A stretch of 64,000 nt of DNA. It comes from Mycobacterium sp. Aquia_216 (GTDB lineage Bacteria > Actinomycetota > Actinomycetes > Mycobacteriales > Mycobacteriaceae). The translations under genes and the position numbers were made by a program. Shown here one piece after another: positions 7,994 through 17,070 of the stretch (its first letter is position 1; each line of letters opens with the position of its first letter). The notes beneath the pieces were generated by a model. That model was not told the DNA's origin. It searched no databases and saw nothing but the letters and a program-made list of their open reading frames with translations. The DNA lies in contig NZ_CP113529.1 of NCBI RefSeq assembly GCF_026723865.1, positions 3,286,001 to 3,350,000 of the forward strand. Reading direction: 5' to 3'.

Positions 7994-10348
7994 GTGTCAA
8001 AGACCACCCGCAGCCAACCGGGCCGCCTGAGCAGCAGATTTTGGCGACTGCTCGGCGCAAGTACGGAAAAGAACCGCACCCGCTCCCTCTCGCAAGTCGA
8101 CGACTCGTCCGAATTCGACCAGAAGGCCGCCGCCCTGAAGGACGAGCAACTGCGCAAGGCGGCCGGGTTGCTCAACCTCGACGCCCTCGCGGAATCCGAG
8201 GACATCTCACAATTCCTGGCGATCGCCCGGGAAGCCGCCGAGCGGTCAACGGGGTTGCGGCCGTTCGACGTTCAGTTGTTAGGCGCGCTGCGCATGCTCG
8301 ACGGCGACGTGATCGAGATGGCGACCGGTGAGGGCAAGACACTGGCGGGTGCGATCGCGGCCGCCGGATACGCCATCGCCGGCCGGCACGTGCACGTGGT
8401 CACGATCAACGACTACCTGGCCCGCCGCGACGCGGAATGGATGGGTCCGCTGCTGGAGGCCATGGGGTTGACGGTCGGCTGGATCACGGGGGAGTCGACC
8501 AGCGAGGAGCGGCGCGCCGCCTACGACTGCGACGTCACCTACGCCTCGGTCAACGAAATCGGCTTCGACGTCTTGCGGGATCAGCTCGTGACCGACGTCC
8601 ACGACCTGGTATCGCCGAATCCCGATGTGGCACTTATCGATGAGGCCGACTCCGTGCTGGTCGACGAGGCGCTGGTGCCGCTGGTGCTGGCCGGCACCAC
8701 GCACCGGGAGACACCGCGGCTGGAGATCATCAAACTCGTCGGCGAGCTCGCCGCGGACACCGACTACGACACCGACTCCGACAGCCGCAACGTGCACCTG
8801 ACCGATGCCGGTGCCCGCAAGGTCGAGAAAGCACTCGGCGGCATCGACCTCTATTCCGAGGAGCACGTCGCCACCACGCTCACCGAGGTGAACGTCGCGC
8901 TGCACGCGCACGTGCTGTTGCACCGCGACGTCCATTACATCGTCCGCGACGACGCCGTGCACCTGATCAACTCGTCGCGTGGCCGCATCGCGCAACTGCA
9001 GCGCTGGCCGGACGGCCTGCAGGCCGCCGTCGAGGCGAAGGAAGGCATCGAGACCACCGAAACGGGGGAGGTGCTCGACACCATCACGGTGCAAGCGCTG
9101 ATCAACCGGTACACGACCGTGTGCGGAATGACCGGCACCGCGCTGGCCGCCGGTGAGCAGCTGCGCCAGTTCTACAAGCTTGGCGTGTCACCGATTCCGC
9201 CGAACGAGCCCAACATTCGCGAGGACGAGTCCGACCGCGTGTACGTCACCGCCGCGGCCAAGAACGACGCGATCGTCGAGCACATCGCCAACGTGCACGC
9301 GACCGGACAACCGGTGTTGGTCGGCACCCGCGACGTGGCCGAATCCGAGGAGCTGCACGAGCGGCTGGTGCGCCGCGGCGTGGCGGCGGTCGTGCTCAAC
9401 GCCAAGAATGACGCCGAGGAAGCCCAGGTGATCGCCGAGGCCGGCAAGTACGGCGTGGTCACGGTGTCCACCCAAATGGCCGGGCGCGGCACCGATATCC
9501 GCCTGGGCGGGTCCGACGAGGCCGACCACGACAGGGTCGCGGAATTGGGCGGGCTGCACGTGGTGGGTACCGGCCGCCATCACACCGAGCGTCTGGACAA
9601 TCAGTTGCGCGGACGGGCCGGACGTCAGGGCGACCCGGGCTCGTCGGTGTTCTTCTCGAGCTGGGAGGACGACGTCGTCGCGGCCAACCTCGACCGCAAC
9701 AAGTTGCCGGAGCAGACCGACGAGAACGGCAAGATCCTCAGCCCGAAGACCAACGGGTTGCTCGATCACGCGCAGCGCGTCGCCGAAGGCCGGCTGCTGG
9801 ATGTGCATGCGAACACCTGGCGCTACAACCAGCTGATCGCCCAGCAGCGCGCCATCATCGTCGACCGCCGAAACACGTTGCTGCGCACCGCGACTGCACG
9901 CGAAGAGCTCGCCGAGCTGGCGCCCAAGCGCTACGAGGAGCTGGCCGAGACGGAGGGAATCTCCGAAGAACGGCTCGAGACGATCTGCCGGCAGATCATG
10001 CTGTTTCACCTCGACCGTGGCTGGGCCGATCACCTGGCCTATTTGGCCGACATCCGCGAGAGCATCCACCTGCGCGCGCTGGGCCGGCAGAACCCGCTGG
10101 ACGAATTCCACCGGATGGCCGTGGACGCGTTCGCGTCGCTGGCCGCGGACGCGATCGAGGCGGCTCAGCAGACGTTCGAAACGGCGAACGTCCTCGAAGT
10201 GGGGGCACCTCCCGCTTGCGGGGGCGAGCCGGGCCTGGACCTGTCCAAGCTGGCACGACCGACGTCGACGTGGACATACATGGTCAACGACAACCCGCTG
10301 TCCGACGACACGTTGTCCACGTTGAGCCTGCCGGGAGTATTCCGCTAG
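7994..10348 (+). CDS. secA2: Accessory protein translocase ATPase SecA2
   Basis: Accessory SecA of 784 residues that drives export of a limited set of proteins (in M. tuberculosis these include SodA, PknG and solute-binding proteins). Walker A (TGEGKT) is near residue 111, the DEAD motif (IDEAD) near 215, and motif VI is [12 protein letters not shown]. It lacks the C-terminal zinc-binding tail of housekeeping SecA, as usual for SecA2. Near the C-terminus, between 'NVLE' and 'EPGLDLSK', about ten residues (VGAPPACGG) are encoded by a copy of the repeat seen at 12370. The H37Rv protein, as I recall it, is continuous there. The reading frame survives, so the protein is probably functional. The neighbours pgsA2 and the DUF881 cluster are also membrane functions. 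Confidence 0.95.
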   Translation: MSKTTRSQPGRLSSRFWRLLGASTEKNRTRSLSQVDDSSEFDQKAAALKDEQLRKAAGLLNLDALAESEDISQFLAIAREAAERSTGLRPFDVQLLGALRMLDGDVIEMATGEGKTLAGAIAAAGYAIAGRHVHVVTINDYLARRDAEWMGPLLEAMGLTVGWITGESTSEERRAAYDCDVTYASVNEIGFDVLRDQLVTDVHDLVSPNPDVALIDEADSVLVDEALVPLVLAGTTHRETPRLEIIKLVGELAADTDYDTDSDSRNVHLTDAGARKVEKALGGIDLYSEEHVATTLTEVNVALHAHVLLHRDVHYIVRDDAVHLINSSRGRIAQLQRWPDGLQAAVEAKEGIETTETGEVLDTITVQALINRYTTVCGMTGTALAAGEQLRQFYKLGVSPIPPNEPNIREDESDRVYVTAAAKNDAIVEHIANVHATGQPVLVGTRDVAESEELHERLVRRGVAAVVLNAKNDAEEAQVIAEAGKYGVVTVSTQMAGRGTDIRLGGSDEADHDRVAELGGLHVVGTGRHHTERLDNQLRGRAGRQGDPGSSVFFSSWEDDVVAANLDRNKLPEQTDENGKILSPKTNGLLDHAQRVAEGRLLDVHANTWRYNQLIAQQRAIIVDRRNTLLRTATAREELAELAPKRYEELAETEGISEERLETICRQIMLFHLDRGWADHLAYLADIRESIHLRALGRQNPLDEFHRMAVDAFASLAADAIEAAQQTFETANVLEVGAPPACGGEPGLDLSKLARPTSTWTYMVNDNPLSDDTLSTLSLPGVFR
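10199..10226 (+). repeat. GTGGGGGCACC repeat inside secA2
   Basis: GTGGGGGCACCTCCCGCTTG followed by CGGGGGCG. The segment CCCGC-TT-GCGGG is a small hairpin. The same sequence up to GCGGGG recurs at 12370, and a shorter relative is at 2725. Here it is in frame within secA2 and adds about nine or ten codons. Confidence 0.75.
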
Positions 10349-10398
10349 CAGCGAATCGCGCGGCTCGTCCCGCAGTGCGGACCGGATCGTCGCCGGGC

Positions 10399-10404
10399 TA
10401 ATGT
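10399..10404 (+). promoter_or_regulatory. -10 element for pgsA2
   Basis: TAATGT ends 8 bases before the ATG at 10413. It supports that ATG, rather than the one at 10401, as a leaderless start. Confidence 0.35.
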
Positions 10405-10412
10405 CACGGCTC

Positions 10413-11027
10413 ATGGAGCCGGATCCGCCAGACCGGGTGTTGACAGTGCCCAACTTGTTGAGCGCTATCCGCCTGCTGCTCATCCCGGTATTCATCTACG
10501 TTCTGATGTTCGCGCACGCCAACGGCTGGGCCGTGGCGATCCTGATGTTCAGCGGTGCCTCCGACTGGGCCGACGGCAAGATTGCCCGCACGCTGAACCA
10601 GTCGTCGCGGTTGGGTGTGCTGCTGGATCCTGCGGTCGATCGCCTCTACATGGTGACCGTGCCCCTGGTGCTGGCGTTGAGCGGAATTGTGCCGTGGTGG
10701 TTCGTGATCACGCTGATCGCCCGCGACGTGGCGCTGGCCGCCACGCTGCCGCTGCTACGGAGCCGCGGGTTGTCGGCATTGCCGGTGACCTACATCGGTA
10801 AGGCCGCGACGTTCGCCTTGATGTCCGGCTTTCCCCTCGTTTTGCTGGGAACATGGGACGCGTTGTGGAGCCGGGTGATCGGGGCCTGCGGTTGGGGCTT
10901 TTTGATCTGGGGTATGTACGCCTACCTGTGGTCATTCGCCCTGTATGCGGTGCAGATGGTCCTGGTGATGCGCCGGATGCCTAAGGTCACGCAGCATGCG
11001 GCGCCCAGGGCGGGTGAGCATGGCTGA
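10413..11027 (+). CDS. pgsA2: CDP-alcohol phosphatidyltransferase (PgsA2)
   Basis: Integral membrane enzyme of 204 residues that transfers a phosphatidyl group from CDP-diacylglycerol to an alcohol. The diagnostic pattern D-x2-DG-x2-AR-x8-G-x3-D-x3-D is complete, from DWADGKIAR to LLDPAVD at residues 51-76. Several hydrophobic helices surround it. H37Rv Rv1822 (PgsA2) begins at the corresponding MEP, and a TAATGT hexamer 8 bases upstream fits a leaderless start at 10413; the ATG at 10401 would add four residues. The acceptor (glycerol phosphate, cardiolipin precursor or other) is not settled by sequence. The end overlaps the next gene by 8 bases, suggesting translational coupling. Confidence 0.88.
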   Translation: MEPDPPDRVLTVPNLLSAIRLLLIPVFIYVLMFAHANGWAVAILMFSGASDWADGKIARTLNQSSRLGVLLDPAVDRLYMVTVPLVLALSGIVPWWFVITLIARDVALAATLPLLRSRGLSALPVTYIGKAATFALMSGFPLVLLGTWDALWSRVIGACGWGFLIWGMYAYLWSFALYAVQMVLVMRRMPKVTQHAAPRAGEHG

Positions 11028-11943
11028 AGGGGATCGCCTGCTCGGCGGCTACGACCCCAACGCTGGCCGTAGCGCGCACGCCGCCGCGCGGCCGACGCTG
11101 ATCCCGGTGCCGTCGCTGCTGCGCGCGCTGCTGTCCGAGCATCTGGATCCCGGTTACGCGGCGGCGGCCGAACGCCGCGCCACCGAGGCCACCCCGCCGA
11201 ATGGGCGCACGCGCGTATTCGGCTGGCTCTGGCAAGCCCTGGCGGCGATGCTGGTCGCTACGGTCTTCGCCGCCGCGGTCGCGCAAGCCCGTTCGGTGGA
11301 ACCCGGTGTGCACACGGCGCAACAGCTGCTGGCGCGAAGTGTGCGGTCGACGGAAGACGCCGCCACGAAATTGGCTCAGCGGCGCAGCACGCTGTCGCGC
11401 CAAGTCGATGACGTTCAGCGGCTCGCGCTGGCGGACGACGCGGAGGGCCAGCGGCTGCTGACCCGCCTGGACGGGCTCAGCCTGGCCGCGGCCAGCACCG
11501 CGATCATCGGCCCCGGCCTGACGGTGAATGTGACAGATCCCGGTGCGAGCCCGAATCTTTCCGACGTGTCCAAGCAACGGGTGAACGGGAGCCGGCAAAT
11601 CATCCTCGACCGCGATCTGCAGCTCGTGGTCAACTCGTTGTGGGCCAGCGGTGCCGAGGCGATTTCGGTCGGCGGAGTGCGGATCGGCCCCAATGTGACC
11701 ATCCGTCAGGCCGGAGGAGCGATCCTGGTCGACAACAATCCCACCAGTAGCCCGTATACGATTCTCGCGATCGGGCCGCCGCACGCGATGCGGGACGTCT
11801 TCGAGAACAGCCCCGGTTTGCAGCGTCTTAGGCTGCTTGAGGTCTCCTACGGTGTCGGCATCACGGTGAACGTCTCCGACGGTCTCTCGCTGCCGGCCGG
11901 ATCGGTCCGGGAAGTCAAGTTCGCCAAACAGATTGGGCCCTAG
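11020..11943 (+). CDS. DUF881 membrane-anchored protein (Rv1823-type)
   Basis: Protein of 307 residues, identical in length to Rv1823 with this start. The ATG at 11020 overlaps the pgsA2 stop region. It has an N-terminal cytoplasmic segment ([14 protein letters not shown]), one transmembrane helix near residues 70-92, a coiled-coil-prone stretch ([20 protein letters not shown]) and an extracytoplasmic DUF881 domain containing [12 protein letters not shown] and [11 protein letters not shown]. The same domain recurs two genes downstream. The function is unknown to me. The fixed position beside pgsA2 and a small basic protein in Actinobacteria suggests an envelope or septum-associated complex. 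Confidence 0.85.
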   Translation: MAEGDRLLGGYDPNAGRSAHAAARPTLIPVPSLLRALLSEHLDPGYAAAAERRATEATPPNGRTRVFGWLWQALAAMLVATVFAAAVAQARSVEPGVHTAQQLLARSVRSTEDAATKLAQRRSTLSRQVDDVQRLALADDAEGQRLLTRLDGLSLAAASTAIIGPGLTVNVTDPGASPNLSDVSKQRVNGSRQIILDRDLQLVVNSLWASGAEAISVGGVRIGPNVTIRQAGGAILVDNNPTSSPYTILAIGPPHAMRDVFENSPGLQRLRLLEVSYGVGITVNVSDGLSLPAGSVREVKFAKQIGP

Positions 11944-12001
11944 TGAGAAAAGTCCTCGCACGACAGCTCCCCATGGGTGAGATGCGGACGGGAATCCGCG
12001 C

Positions 12002-12334
12002 ATGATCGGTATCGCGGCGCTGGTGGTCGGCATCGTGCTGGGCTTGGTTTTCCATCCCGCCGTGCCCGAGGTCGTTCAGCCGTATCTGCCCATCGCGGTG
12101 GTCGCCGCGCTCGACGCTGTCTTCGGCGGTCTGCGCGCCTACCTCGAGCGAATCTTCGACCCCAAGGTCTTCGTGATTTCGTTCGTCTTCAACGTCTTTG
12201 TGGCGGCGCTGATCGTCTACGTCGGCGACCAGTTGGGTGTCGGCACGCAATTGTCCACGGCCATCATCGTCGTGTTGGGTATCCGGATCTTCGGCAACGC
12301 CGCCGCGCTGCGGCGCCGGCTCTTCGGGGCGTGA
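12002..12334 (+). CDS. Small basic membrane protein, DUF1290 (Rv1824-type)
   Basis: Very hydrophobic protein of 110 residues with about four transmembrane segments and a basic C-terminus (ALRRRLFGA). It matches the 'small basic protein' DUF1290 family, orthologue Rv1824. It sits between two DUF881 genes, an arrangement conserved in Actinobacteria and also seen in Firmicutes near division genes. The role is unproven. The ATG at 12002 follows a weak GGGA site; 58 bases separate it from the preceding gene. Confidence 0.85.
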   Translation: MIGIAALVVGIVLGLVFHPAVPEVVQPYLPIAVVAALDAVFGGLRAYLERIFDPKVFVISFVFNVFVAALIVYVGDQLGVGTQLSTAIIVVLGIRIFGNAAALRRRLFGA

Positions 12335-12369
12335 CGGGCGCCGGTGACGATGCAGAGAGGAAAAGCGAT

Positions 12370-12396
12370 GTGGGGGCACCTCCCGCTTGCGGGGAG
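12370..12396 (+). repeat. GTGGGGGCACC repeat upstream of the second DUF881 gene
   Basis: The second full copy of the repeat (GTGGGGGCACCTCCCGCTTG, then CGGGGAG) lies 33 bases before the GTG start at 12429. The flanking GTGACGATGCAGAG resembles other mycobacterial intergenic modules. An open frame runs into the repeat but the ribosome site is downstream of it. Confidence 0.7.
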
Positions 12397-12428
12397 AGAA
12401 GCGGCGCTGTGACCGAGATGAGGTCAAC

Positions 12429-13304
12429 GTGAGCCAGGATCAGCCCGGCGCCGTGGGCGACGAAAGTCGTGACGCGCCAACCCGGCCCGACGACGCCGAC
12501 ACTGACGCCGCCGATGCCGAGCAGCGTGGCCGTCACGAATTGCCGGCACACAGTCCGCGCCCCGAGATCGGCCCCGTAGGCCGGACCGGGTTGTCCGGGA
12601 TGCTGCGCAGCGGTCGGTCCCGGCTTGTGTTCGGAACCTTGGCGGTCCTGCTCTGTCTGCTCCTGGGCGTCGCCATCGTCACCCAGGTGCGCCAGACGCG
12701 GTCCGGTGATTCCCTGGACACGGCGCGTCCCGCAGACCTGCTGGTGCTGCTGGATTCGCTGCGGCAACGCGAGGGCACGCTGAACGGCGAAGTCAACGAG
12801 CTGCAGAACACCCTGAATTCGCTGCAGGCGTCCGGCAATACCGACCAGGCCGCGATCGAAAGCGCGCAGGCCCGGCTGGCCGCGTTGTCCATCCTGGTCG
12901 GCGCGGTGGGCGCTACCGGGCCCGGCGTCACCGTCACCATCGACGACGCGGGCCCGGGGGTGTCACCCGAGGTGATGCTCGACGTGATCAACGAGCTGCG
13001 GGCCGCCGGAGCCGAGGCGATCGAGGTCAACGGCGGGCACCAGTCCGTACGGGTGGGCGTCGACACCTGGGTGGTCGGTACCCCCGGTTCGCTGACCATC
13101 GACAGCAAGGCGCTAACGCCGCCGTATTCGATTGTGGCGATTGGCGATCCGCCCACGATGGCCGCCGCGATGAACATTCCCGGCGGTGCGGAAGACAGCA
13201 TCAAGCGGGTCGGCGGAAAGATGTCCGTGCAGCAGAGCGACCGCCTCGACGTGACCACCTTGCGACAACCAAAACCGCACCAATACGCTCAGCCCGTCAA
13301 GTGA
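12429..13304 (+). CDS. DUF881 membrane-anchored protein (Rv1825-type)
   Basis: Second DUF881 protein, 291 residues. The acidic cytoplasmic N-terminus (to about residue 58) is followed by one transmembrane helix ([19 protein letters not shown]), a coiled-coil-like region ([16 protein letters not shown]) and the DUF881 domain with [14 protein letters not shown] and [12 protein letters not shown]. The GTG at 12429 follows GAGG by about 6 bases; an ATG at 12387 would translate part of a repeat and is rejected. With the first DUF881 protein and the small basic protein it forms a likely membrane complex. The stop is 35 bases before gcvH, so these genes may be one transcript. Confidence 0.85.
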   Translation: MSQDQPGAVGDESRDAPTRPDDADTDAADAEQRGRHELPAHSPRPEIGPVGRTGLSGMLRSGRSRLVFGTLAVLLCLLLGVAIVTQVRQTRSGDSLDTARPADLLVLLDSLRQREGTLNGEVNELQNTLNSLQASGNTDQAAIESAQARLAALSILVGAVGATGPGVTVTIDDAGPGVSPEVMLDVINELRAAGAEAIEVNGGHQSVRVGVDTWVVGTPGSLTIDSKALTPPYSIVAIGDPPTMAAAMNIPGGAEDSIKRVGGKMSVQQSDRLDVTTLRQPKPHQYAQPVK

Positions 13305-13339
13305 GCACGTCCCTATTGGAAGACCAGAACAGGATTACC

Positions 13340-13738
13340 GTGAGCGATATCCCGTCCGACCTGCACTACACCGCCGAACATGAATGGGTTCGCCAAAGCG
13401 GTGACGACACTGTGCGGGTCGGGATCACCGACTTCGCGCAATCGGCACTGGGCGACGTCGTTTTCGTCCAGCTGCCCGACGTAGGCGCCGAGGTGCGCGC
13501 GGGCGAATCCTTCGGTGAAGTGGAATCGACGAAATCCGTGTCGGACCTGTACGCGCCGCTGTCCGGCACCGTGACTGCCGTCAACGGCGATCTGGAAGGC
13601 AGCCCGCAACTGGTCAACTCCGATCCGTACGGTGCCGGTTGGCTGGTGGATATCCAGGTCTCGGACGGCTCGGAGTTGGAGTCCGCGATTTCCGGGCTGC
13701 TTGATGCCGAGGCCTACCGCGGCACACTGACCGAGTGA
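13340..13738 (+). CDS. gcvH: Glycine cleavage system H protein
   Basis: Lipoyl carrier protein of 132 residues that shuttles the aminomethyl group between the P, T and L proteins of the glycine cleavage system. The lipoylated lysine is Lys65 in [14 protein letters not shown]. The C-terminal signature [10 protein letters not shown] is present. The GTG at 13340 with AGGA five bases upstream matches the conserved start ([15 protein letters not shown]); an upstream in-frame start at 13301 overlaps the preceding gene. gcvB (P protein) lies 3.3 kb downstream with its own glycine riboswitch; gcvT and lpd are not in the window. Confidence 0.96.
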   Translation: MSDIPSDLHYTAEHEWVRQSGDDTVRVGITDFAQSALGDVVFVQLPDVGAEVRAGESFGEVESTKSVSDLYAPLSGTVTAVNGDLEGSPQLVNSDPYGAGWLVDIQVSDGSELESAISGLLDAEAYRGTLTE

Positions 13739-13854
13739 CGGTTGCTAATGTCCCTGCCAGCCGTGCGCGCGGCCGCAAAGTGGGCCATCACGGGCCCGCG
13801 GTTAGGGGCGCGCCGGGGGAGGGGGTCGGCCGAATGATCGGCTTTCGATCCTGC

Positions 13855-13881
13855 CGGTGGTTAGCGCATTCGGAACCACCG
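13855..13881. other. Inverted repeat in the garA leader/gcvH trailer
   Basis: CGGTGGTT (13855-13862) and AACCACCG (13874-13881) form 8-base arms around 11 bases in the 270-base gap between gcvH and garA. It may be a hairpin ending the gcvH transcript or an operator. No T-run follows. The rest of the gap shows nothing clear. Confidence 0.35.
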
Positions 13882-14008
13882 CGCGGTACGGTCGACACAA
13901 CAGTGTTAGAAGGCATGCAATCGGCAGTACAGGGTTGCGGAAACCTAGTGGGAAGCCGGCCGAACGGCCCGGTCAGACAACGCCACAGCGGCCAGTGAGG
14001 AGCAGCGG

Positions 14009-14491
14009 GTGACGGACATGGACTCAGGACGACAGGAAGACCAGACTTCTGACGAAGTCACCGCGGAGACGACGTCGGTCTTTCGCGCCGACTTCCTCAA
14101 CGAACTGGACGCGCCCCCGCAATCGGGCGGCGAGAGCACGGTGTCCGGAGTTGAAGGACTTCCGGCGGGCTCGGCGTTGCTGGTCGTCAAACGCGGGCCC
14201 AACGCCGGATCGCGCTTCCTGCTCGACCAGGCCACCACCTCCGCCGGCCGGCATCCCGACAGCGACATCTTCCTCGATGACGTCACGGTGAGCCGCCGCC
14301 ACGCCGAATTCAGGTTGGAAAACAACGAATTCCACGTGGTTGATGTGGGTAGCCTCAACGGGACCTACGTCAATCGCGAGCCGGTGGATTCGGCGGTGTT
14401 GGCGAACGGTGACGAAGTGCAGATCGGCAAGTTCCGCTTGGTGTTCCTGACCGGACCCAAAGGTGACGACGACGGAGGATCTGGAGGCTAG
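14009..14491 (+). CDS. garA: FHA-domain metabolic regulator GarA
   Basis: Forkhead-associated protein of 160 residues. The unfolded N-terminus carries the conserved ETTSVF motif with Thr21 and Thr22, the residues phosphorylated by PknG and PknB in M. tuberculosis. The FHA core follows with [20 protein letters not shown] and [13 protein letters not shown]. In its unphosphorylated form GarA inhibits 2-oxoglutarate dehydrogenase and glutamate dehydrogenase and activates glutamate synthase, so it sets carbon and nitrogen flow at 2-oxoglutarate. The GTG start has GAGGAG upstream. Its stop overlaps the next start by one base, so the MerR gene is translationally coupled. Confidence 0.97.
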   Translation: MTDMDSGRQEDQTSDEVTAETTSVFRADFLNELDAPPQSGGESTVSGVEGLPAGSALLVVKRGPNAGSRFLLDQATTSAGRHPDSDIFLDDVTVSRRHAEFRLENNEFHVVDVGSLNGTYVNREPVDSAVLANGDEVQIGKFRLVFLTGPKGDDDGGSGG

Positions 14492-15237
14492 TGAGCGCAC
14501 CCGATAGCTCGGCCCTGGCCGGGATGTCGATTGGGGCGGTCTTAGACCTGTTGAGGCCGGATTTCCCCGATGTCACGATTTCCAAGATTCGCTTCTTGGA
14601 AGCTGAAGGACTGGTGACGCCGCGGCGTGCCGCGTCGGGATACCGCAGATTCACCGCCTACGACTGCGCGCGACTGCGCTTCATTCTCACCGCGCAGCGC
14701 GATCACTACCTACCGCTGAAGGTCATCCGGGCCCAGCTGGATGCCCAACCCGACGGCGAACTCCCGCCGTTCGGATCGCCTTACGGCGTACCGCGATTGG
14801 TCTCGGTGACCGACGGCGACGTCGCCCCCGACACCGGATCCGACGCGGCCGCGGTGGCACCCACCCGCGTCCGGTTGAGTCGAGAAGACCTGCTGGAACG
14901 GTCGGGAGTGGACGAGGACCTGCTGACCGCGCTGCTCAAAGCCGGGGTGATCACCACCGGCCCGGGCGGATTCTTCGACGAGCACACCGTCGTGATCCTG
15001 CAGTGTGCGCGAGCGCTGTCCGACTACGGCGTCGAGCCACGGCATCTGCGTGCCTTCCGCTCGGCTGCCGACCGGCAATCCGATCTGATCGCCCAAATCG
15101 CCGGGCCATTAGTCAAGGCCGACAAGGCCGGTGCGCGCGACCGCGCCGATGAACTGGCGCGCGAGGTTGCCGCACTCGCAATTACTTTGCACACGTCGCT
15201 GATCAAGTCCGCCGTTCGCGACGTTCTGCGACGCTGA
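14491..15237 (+). CDS. MerR-family transcriptional regulator (Rv1828-type)
   Basis: Regulator of 248 residues. The N-terminal winged helix-turn-helix begins near residue 11 ([26 protein letters not shown] divided by the turn), with the wing [15 protein letters not shown]. The C-terminal half is a separate helical domain rather than a metal-binding cysteine tail; no MerR-type Cys cluster is visible. The orthologue is Rv1828. It starts on the last base of garA, indicating co-expression. A second MerR-type gene (resR) follows after one gene. Ligand and targets are unknown. Confidence 0.9.
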   Translation: MSAPDSSALAGMSIGAVLDLLRPDFPDVTISKIRFLEAEGLVTPRRAASGYRRFTAYDCARLRFILTAQRDHYLPLKVIRAQLDAQPDGELPPFGSPYGVPRLVSVTDGDVAPDTGSDAAAVAPTRVRLSREDLLERSGVDEDLLTALLKAGVITTGPGGFFDEHTVVILQCARALSDYGVEPRHLRAFRSAADRQSDLIAQIAGPLVKADKAGARDRADELAREVAALAITLHTSLIKSAVRDVLRR

Positions 15238-15354
15238 GGACTAGACTTCCCTCAACAGCTTGGCGTTGGACGGCACGGAGAGGAACGGTGCTCCACCGGG
15301 TCGTCGCGCCGAGTGAAAGTCGGACACGGCGGCATGTGCGGAGGGCAGACACAA

Positions 15355-15849
15355 ATGGGTGAAGTACGTGTTGTCGGCATTCGCGTCGAGCAGCCGCAGA
15401 ACCAGCCGGTGCTGTTGTTGCGTGAAGCCAACGGTGACCGCTACCTGCCGATTTGGATTGGACAGTCCGAAGCAGCCGCCATCGCGCTCGAACAACAAGG
15501 CGTCGAGCCACCCCGCCCGCTGACTCATGATCTGATTCGGGATCTCATTGCAGCGCTTGGGCATTCACTCAAAGAGGTCCGGATCGTCGATCTGCAGGAA
15601 GGCACTTTCTACGCCGACCTCGTCTTCGACCGCAACATCACCGTGTCGGCACGCCCTTCGGACTCGGTGGCGATCGCGTTGCGCGTCGGGGTCCCGATCT
15701 ACGTCGAGGAAGCCGTTCTCGCCCAGGCGGGTCTGTTGATCCCCGACGAGAGCGACGAGGAGTCCAACACCGCCGTTCGGGAGGACGAGGTGGAGAAATT
15801 TAAGGAGTTTCTCGACAGCGTGTCACCCGACGACTTCAAGGCCACCTGA
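15355..15849 (+). CDS. DUF151 bifunctional-nuclease-family protein (Rv1829-type)
   Basis: Protein of 164 residues, the same length and near-identical sequence to what I recall for Rv1829. The DUF151 core is visible as LPIWIGQSEAAAIAL, RPLTHDLIRD and SARPSDSVAIALR. Plant homologues have been called bifunctional nucleases; the bacterial function is not established. An acidic C-terminus (REDEVEKFKEFLDSV) is typical. The ATG at 15355 begins the conserved domain, with GAGGG about 10 bases upstream; an in-frame start at 15313 is less likely. It sits between two MerR genes in a cluster conserved in Actinobacteria. Confidence 0.88.
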   Translation: MGEVRVVGIRVEQPQNQPVLLLREANGDRYLPIWIGQSEAAAIALEQQGVEPPRPLTHDLIRDLIAALGHSLKEVRIVDLQEGTFYADLVFDRNITVSARPSDSVAIALRVGVPIYVEEAVLAQAGLLIPDESDEESNTAVREDEVEKFKEFLDSVSPDDFKAT

Positions 15850-15918
15850 GCCGGGCGCTTGCGCGTCACGAGACTGGCGGGTCAGCGTGGTTGCGGACGC
15901 GGACGTTAGGGTGGACAC

Positions 15919-15957
15919 CGACATCACGGATCCGTCTCATCTGACACTGTGATGTCG
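15919..15957. other. Nine-base inverted repeat between DUF151 gene and resR
   Basis: CGACATCAC (15919-15927) and GTGATGTCG (15949-15957) are perfect arms separated by 21 bases. It begins 70 bases after the DUF151 stop and could be a transcript-ending hairpin or a dyad operator. No U-tract follows. Confidence 0.4.
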
Positions 15958-15989
15958 ACACGCCTGATGGATAGCACGCCCCTCGCCGT

Positions 15990-16002
15990 TATGGCGGCCA
16001 TA
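15990..16002. promoter_or_regulatory. Palindromic candidate operator upstream of resR
   Basis: TATGGC-G-GCCATA is a perfect 13-base palindrome, about 140 bases before the resR start. Size and position suit a dimeric regulator such as a MerR-type protein, possibly ResR itself. Binding is inferred. Confidence 0.4.
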
Positions 16003-16139
16003 CTTTGAGGACAAGTTAAGGCACGGCAGCGATCGAACAGCGTAAGCTCTCTAACACTCGGTCCTGAGCCAAAAGTGGCTGTGCAGGCAGCCAGTGGACG
16101 CAGCTAGTGACAAGAGCGCGATCGGCGAGAGGAACCACT

Positions 16140-16772
16140 GTGAGCGACCGGCCACGTCAAGAACAGCTGGACCTGGCTGACCAGGCGGACGCGGCGACCA
16201 ACGGTGAACCGAGCGTCACCGTCGCCAGCGGACCGGTGCAACCCGGGCTGTTTCCCGACGATTCGGTGCCTGACGAGCTGGTCGGCTACCGCGGGCCGAG
16301 TGCCTGCCAGATCGCCGGAATCACTTACCGGCAGCTGGACTACTGGGCGCGCACGTCGTTGGTAGTCCCGTCGATTCGCAGTGCGGCCGGATCCGGCAGC
16401 CAGCGGTTGTACTCCTTCAAGGACATCCTCGTTCTCAAAATCGTCAAGCGGCTGCTGGACACCGGTATCTCGCTGCACAACATCCGCGTCGCGGTCGACC
16501 ATCTGCGCCAGCGCGGCGTCGAGGATCTGGCCAACATCACCTTGTTCTCGGACGGCACCACCGTCTACGAGTGCACGTCGGCCGAAGAGGTCGTTGACCT
16601 GCTGCAGGGCGGCCAGGGCGTGTTCGGCATCGCCGTGTCGGGCGCCATGCGGGAGCTGACCGGCGTTATCGCGGACTTCCCAGGTGAGCGCGCCGATGGC
16701 GGCGAGTCGATCGCGGCGCCGGAGGACGAACTGGCCTCCCGGCGCAAGCATCGCGACCGCAAGATCGGCTAG
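16140..16772 (+). CDS. resR: MerR-type regulator ResR (Rv1830-type)
   Basis: Regulator of 210 residues from the GTG at 16140, which has GAGAGGA six bases upstream. A GTG at 16107 would add 11 residues but has no good ribosome site. After a variable N-terminus, the MerR-like DNA-binding domain starts at about residue 50 (YRGPSACQIAGITYRQLDYW) with wing SRLYSF-like residues (GSGSQRLYSFKD). The C-terminal part (LFSDGTTVYECTSAEEVVDLL) is a domain almost invariant in mycobacteria. In clinical M. tuberculosis, mutations in Rv1830 have been linked to antibiotic resilience and altered division control. The 290-base leader holds two dyads, so strong regulation is likely. Confidence 0.9.
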   Translation: MSDRPRQEQLDLADQADAATNGEPSVTVASGPVQPGLFPDDSVPDELVGYRGPSACQIAGITYRQLDYWARTSLVVPSIRSAAGSGSQRLYSFKDILVLKIVKRLLDTGISLHNIRVAVDHLRQRGVEDLANITLFSDGTTVYECTSAEEVVDLLQGGQGVFGIAVSGAMRELTGVIADFPGERADGGESIAAPEDELASRRKHRDRKIG

Positions 16773-16794
16773 ACGTGCCGGTTTCGTCAATTCG

Positions 16795-16823
16795 TTCACC
16801 GCGGTTCTACTCACGGGTAAACT
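16795..16823 (+). promoter_or_regulatory. Promoter of the riboswitch-gcvB transcript
   Basis: TTCACC (16795-16800) and TAAACT (16818-16823) are spaced by 17 bases. The predicted transcription start near 16830 falls about 10 bases before the first aptamer. Confidence 0.5.
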
Positions 16824-16840
16824 AACCGTTGCATCACGCC

Positions 16841-17070
16841 CGCGCGGGAGAGTTCTGTGGCCGCCAGCCATGGACGCCGAAGGAGCAGCACCTCTCCGTC
16901 AACCTCTCAGGCAACCGGACCGCGCGAAGGTGAAGATGCCTCTGGAAAGCGGTGCCGCGTCAAGTGGCACCCGCCGATGGGGAAAGGCGCTTGGGGGGAC
17001 TATGCGCCGAATCTCTCAGGCGCCCATCACTGGGTAGGGACAGAGGGAGAGGGCCGAGAGTCCCTCTGTC
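16841..17070 (+). promoter_or_regulatory. Tandem glycine riboswitch controlling gcvB
   Basis: Two glycine aptamers in series. Aptamer 1 is closed by CGCGCGG (16841-16847) pairing with CCGCGCG (16920-16926) and contains GGGAGAG, CGCCGAAGGAGCA and CCTCTCAGGC. A short linker leads to aptamer 2, closed by CCTCTG (16939-16944) pairing with CAGAGG (17041-17046) and containing CCGCCGATGGGGAAAGGCG and ATCTCTCAGGCGCCC. The GCCGA(A/U)GG and CUCUCAGGC elements are the conserved glycine-aptamer signatures. It directly precedes gcvB. High glycine is expected to turn the glycine cleavage P protein on, as known for this riboswitch class. Confidence 0.95.
17039..17070 (+). promoter_or_regulatory. Expression-platform hairpin of the glycine riboswitch
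   Basis: GACAGAGGGA (17039-17048) and TCCCTCTGTC (17061-17070) form a perfect 10-base stem with a 12-base loop. It uses the same CAGAGG strand that closes aptamer 2, so stem and bound aptamer exclude each other. The stem ends 6 bases before the AGGAG at 17077-17081. No U-run follows, so it may block ribosome access or act as a mycobacterial-type terminator. Confidence 0.8.
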
